NCBI GenBank assembly: GCA_934668605.1 | Contig: CAKUNY010000128.1 | Span: forward strand, 1 to 5,926 | DNA length: 5,926 bases | Reading direction: 5' to 3' | DNA from: an uncultured Oscillospiraceae bacterium | Lineage (GTDB): Bacteria > Bacillota > Clostridia > Oscillospirales > Oscillospiraceae | Shown here: one piece after another, positions 5,129 through 5,926 of the stretch | Layout of the letters: every line of letters starts with the position of its first letter | How positions within the stretch are numbered: the first letter of the stretch is position 1 | Made by a program: the position numbers and the translations under genes | Notes under the pieces: model-generated | The model's database searches: none | The model's input: only the letters and a program-made list of their open reading frames with translations | Told to the model about the DNA's origin: nothing

Positions 5129-5926
5129 TTAACCCTCCTCCTTCACGAGCGCAATGGCATCGAACGGGCAGCCGGACTGGCACGCGCCGCACTTGATGCA
5201 CTTGGACGGATCGATGGTATGCGGTTTCTTCTTTTCGCCCTCGATCGCGTCCATCGGGCAGTTCTTCTTGCACTTGCCGCAGCCCTTGCACTTCTCGGGA
5301 TCGATGGCCAGATGCGCCTTCGGGCCGTTGCAGATCGGGCAGTGGTGGTCGACCACGTGGGCAAGGTATTCGTTGCGGAACGCCTTGAGCGTACTGGAAA
5401 CGGGGTTGCACGCCGCCTGACCAAGGCCGCAGAGCGCCGTCTCGCGGATGGTCTGGGAGAGGTTTTCGAGCATGTCGAGGTCTTCGAGCGAGCCCTTGTT
5501 TTCCACGATACGCGTCAGGATCTCCAGCATGCGCTTCGTACCTTCGCGGCACGGTACGCACTTGCCGCAGCTTTCGCTCTGGGTGAAGTTCATGAAGAAG
5601 CGGGCGGTTTCGACCATACAGGTGTCCTCGTCCATGACGACAAGGCCGCCGGAGCCCATGATCGCGCCAGCTTTTTTGAGGGAGTCGAAGTCGACGGGAA
5701 GATCGAGCTGGTCTTCGGTCAGACAGCCGCCCGCGGGACCGCCGGTCTGAACGGCCTTGAACTTCTTGCCGTCCTTGATGCCGCCGCCGATATCGAAGAT
5801 GATCTCGCGCAGCGTCGTGCCCATCGGAACCTCGATGAGGCCGGTGTTGACCACGCAGCCGGTGAGGGCGAAGGCCTTCGTGCCGGGGCTCTTTTCCGTG
5901 CCGATGGTGCGGAACCATTCGCTGCC
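5129..5926 (-). CDS. hydB: NuoF/HydB-type flavoprotein subunit of NAD(P)-linked [FeFe]-hydrogenase, C-terminal part
   Basis: The frame is open to the right edge, giving 265 codons that start GSEWFRTIGTEKSPGTKAF; the GTG at 5854 is internal. The FMN- and NADH-binding N-terminal half is outside the window. Seen here are a soluble-ligand-binding-type segment (GLIEVPMGTTLREI, GGPAGGC), then ESCGKCVPCREG with Cys120, 123, 126 and the distal Cys166 (visible numbering) as the NuoF [4Fe-4S] ligands, a lone CPIC pair (Cys196/199), and two C-terminal ferredoxin motifs with Cys213/216/219/223 and Cys243/246/249/253. The C-terminal ferredoxin addition separates HydB-type hydrogenase subunits from plain complex I NuoF. 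With HydA it would pass electrons between NAD(P)H and the hydrogenase, and in bifurcating enzymes also ferredoxin. Formate dehydrogenase-linked NuoF homologues are a possible alternative, but the adjacent hydA argues for hydrogenase. Confidence 0.93.
   Translation of the reverse strand, partial: GSEWFRTIGTEKSPGTKAFALTGCVVNTGLIEVPMGTTLREIIFDIGGGIKDGKKFKAVQTGGPAGGCLTEDQLDLPVDFDSLKKAGAIMGSGGLVVMDEDTCMVETARFFMNFTQSESCGKCVPCREGTKRMLEILTRIVENKGSLEDLDMLENLSQTIRETALCGLGQAACNPVSSTLKAFRNEYLAHVVDHHCPICNGPKAHLAIDPEKCKGCGKCKKNCPMDAIEGEKKKPHTIDPSKCIKCGACQSGCPFDAIALVKEEG
5133..5143 (-). promoter_or_regulatory. Ribosome binding site of hydA inside the end of hydB
   Basis: The minus strand reads AAGGAGGAGGG, a doubled Shine-Dalgarno core. 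The proximal GGAGG is 9 bases from the hydA ATG at 5124 and the distal AAGGAGG is 12 bases away. It overlaps the last codons of hydB, which favours translational coupling and fixes the hydA start. Confidence 0.85.

Noticed and set aside
4174..5196. Long plus-strand open frame (340 codons) opposite hydA
   Set aside because: It is an antisense shadow of the GC-rich hydA codons. Its Ala/Arg/His/Val-rich sequence has no recognisable motif, and the minus strand carries an intact, motif-complete hydrogenase.
4968..5918. 316-codon minus-strand frame overlapping hydB and the start of hydA
   Set aside because: It is an off-frame shadow rich in Arg, His and Pro that crosses the boundary of two well-supported genes.

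Overview
The window looks like a GC-rich, strictly anaerobic Bacillota chromosome, most likely class Clostridia and perhaps a gut Oscillospirales-type organism. The evidence is the trimeric-type [FeFe]-hydrogenase genes, the strong AAGGAGG-like ribosome binding sites, the XRE regulator with an 'AVSKWE' recognition helix followed by membrane helices, and the G/C-rich third codon positions. Placement below class is inference.

Layout, left to right. At the left edge is the 3' part of a plus-strand gene (1-930): the end of an XRE helix-turn-helix domain followed by six predicted membrane segments. It faces a minus-strand putative lipoprotein gene (1020-2100), and the two share a 17-bp hairpin (967-1003) that can terminate transcription in both directions. 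The lipoprotein gene is split by a one-base shift at an A6 run; skipping one base restores a 359-residue protein. Upstream of it are its own probable promoter (2151-2179) and a 15-bp hairpin (2227-2259) that probably ends the minus-strand surE gene (2279-3016).

Between surE and the hydrogenase genes is a 416-base non-coding stretch (3017-3432). It holds a possible surE promoter, a perfect 17-base direct repeat and five consecutive hairpins. The hairpin nearest hydA is probably that operon's terminator. The rest looks like a mosaic intergenic repeat.

The right part is a minus-strand operon: the C-terminal 265 codons of a NuoF/HydB-type flavoprotein (5129-5926, running off the window) and, four bases later, a complete [FeFe]-hydrogenase catalytic subunit HydA (3433-5124). 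Together they suggest an NAD(P)H- and ferredoxin-linked (electron-bifurcating type) hydrogenase that disposes of fermentation reductant as H2. A HydC/NuoE-type subunit would be expected beyond the right edge. The HydA is complete in its cluster ligands and proton-path residues, but its third H-cluster motif is divergent.

I found no CRISPR array, transposase, tRNA or rRNA, and no clearly new multi-gene system. The points most worth a second look are the variant H-cluster loop, the frameshifted lipoprotein and the hairpin-rich intergenic block.
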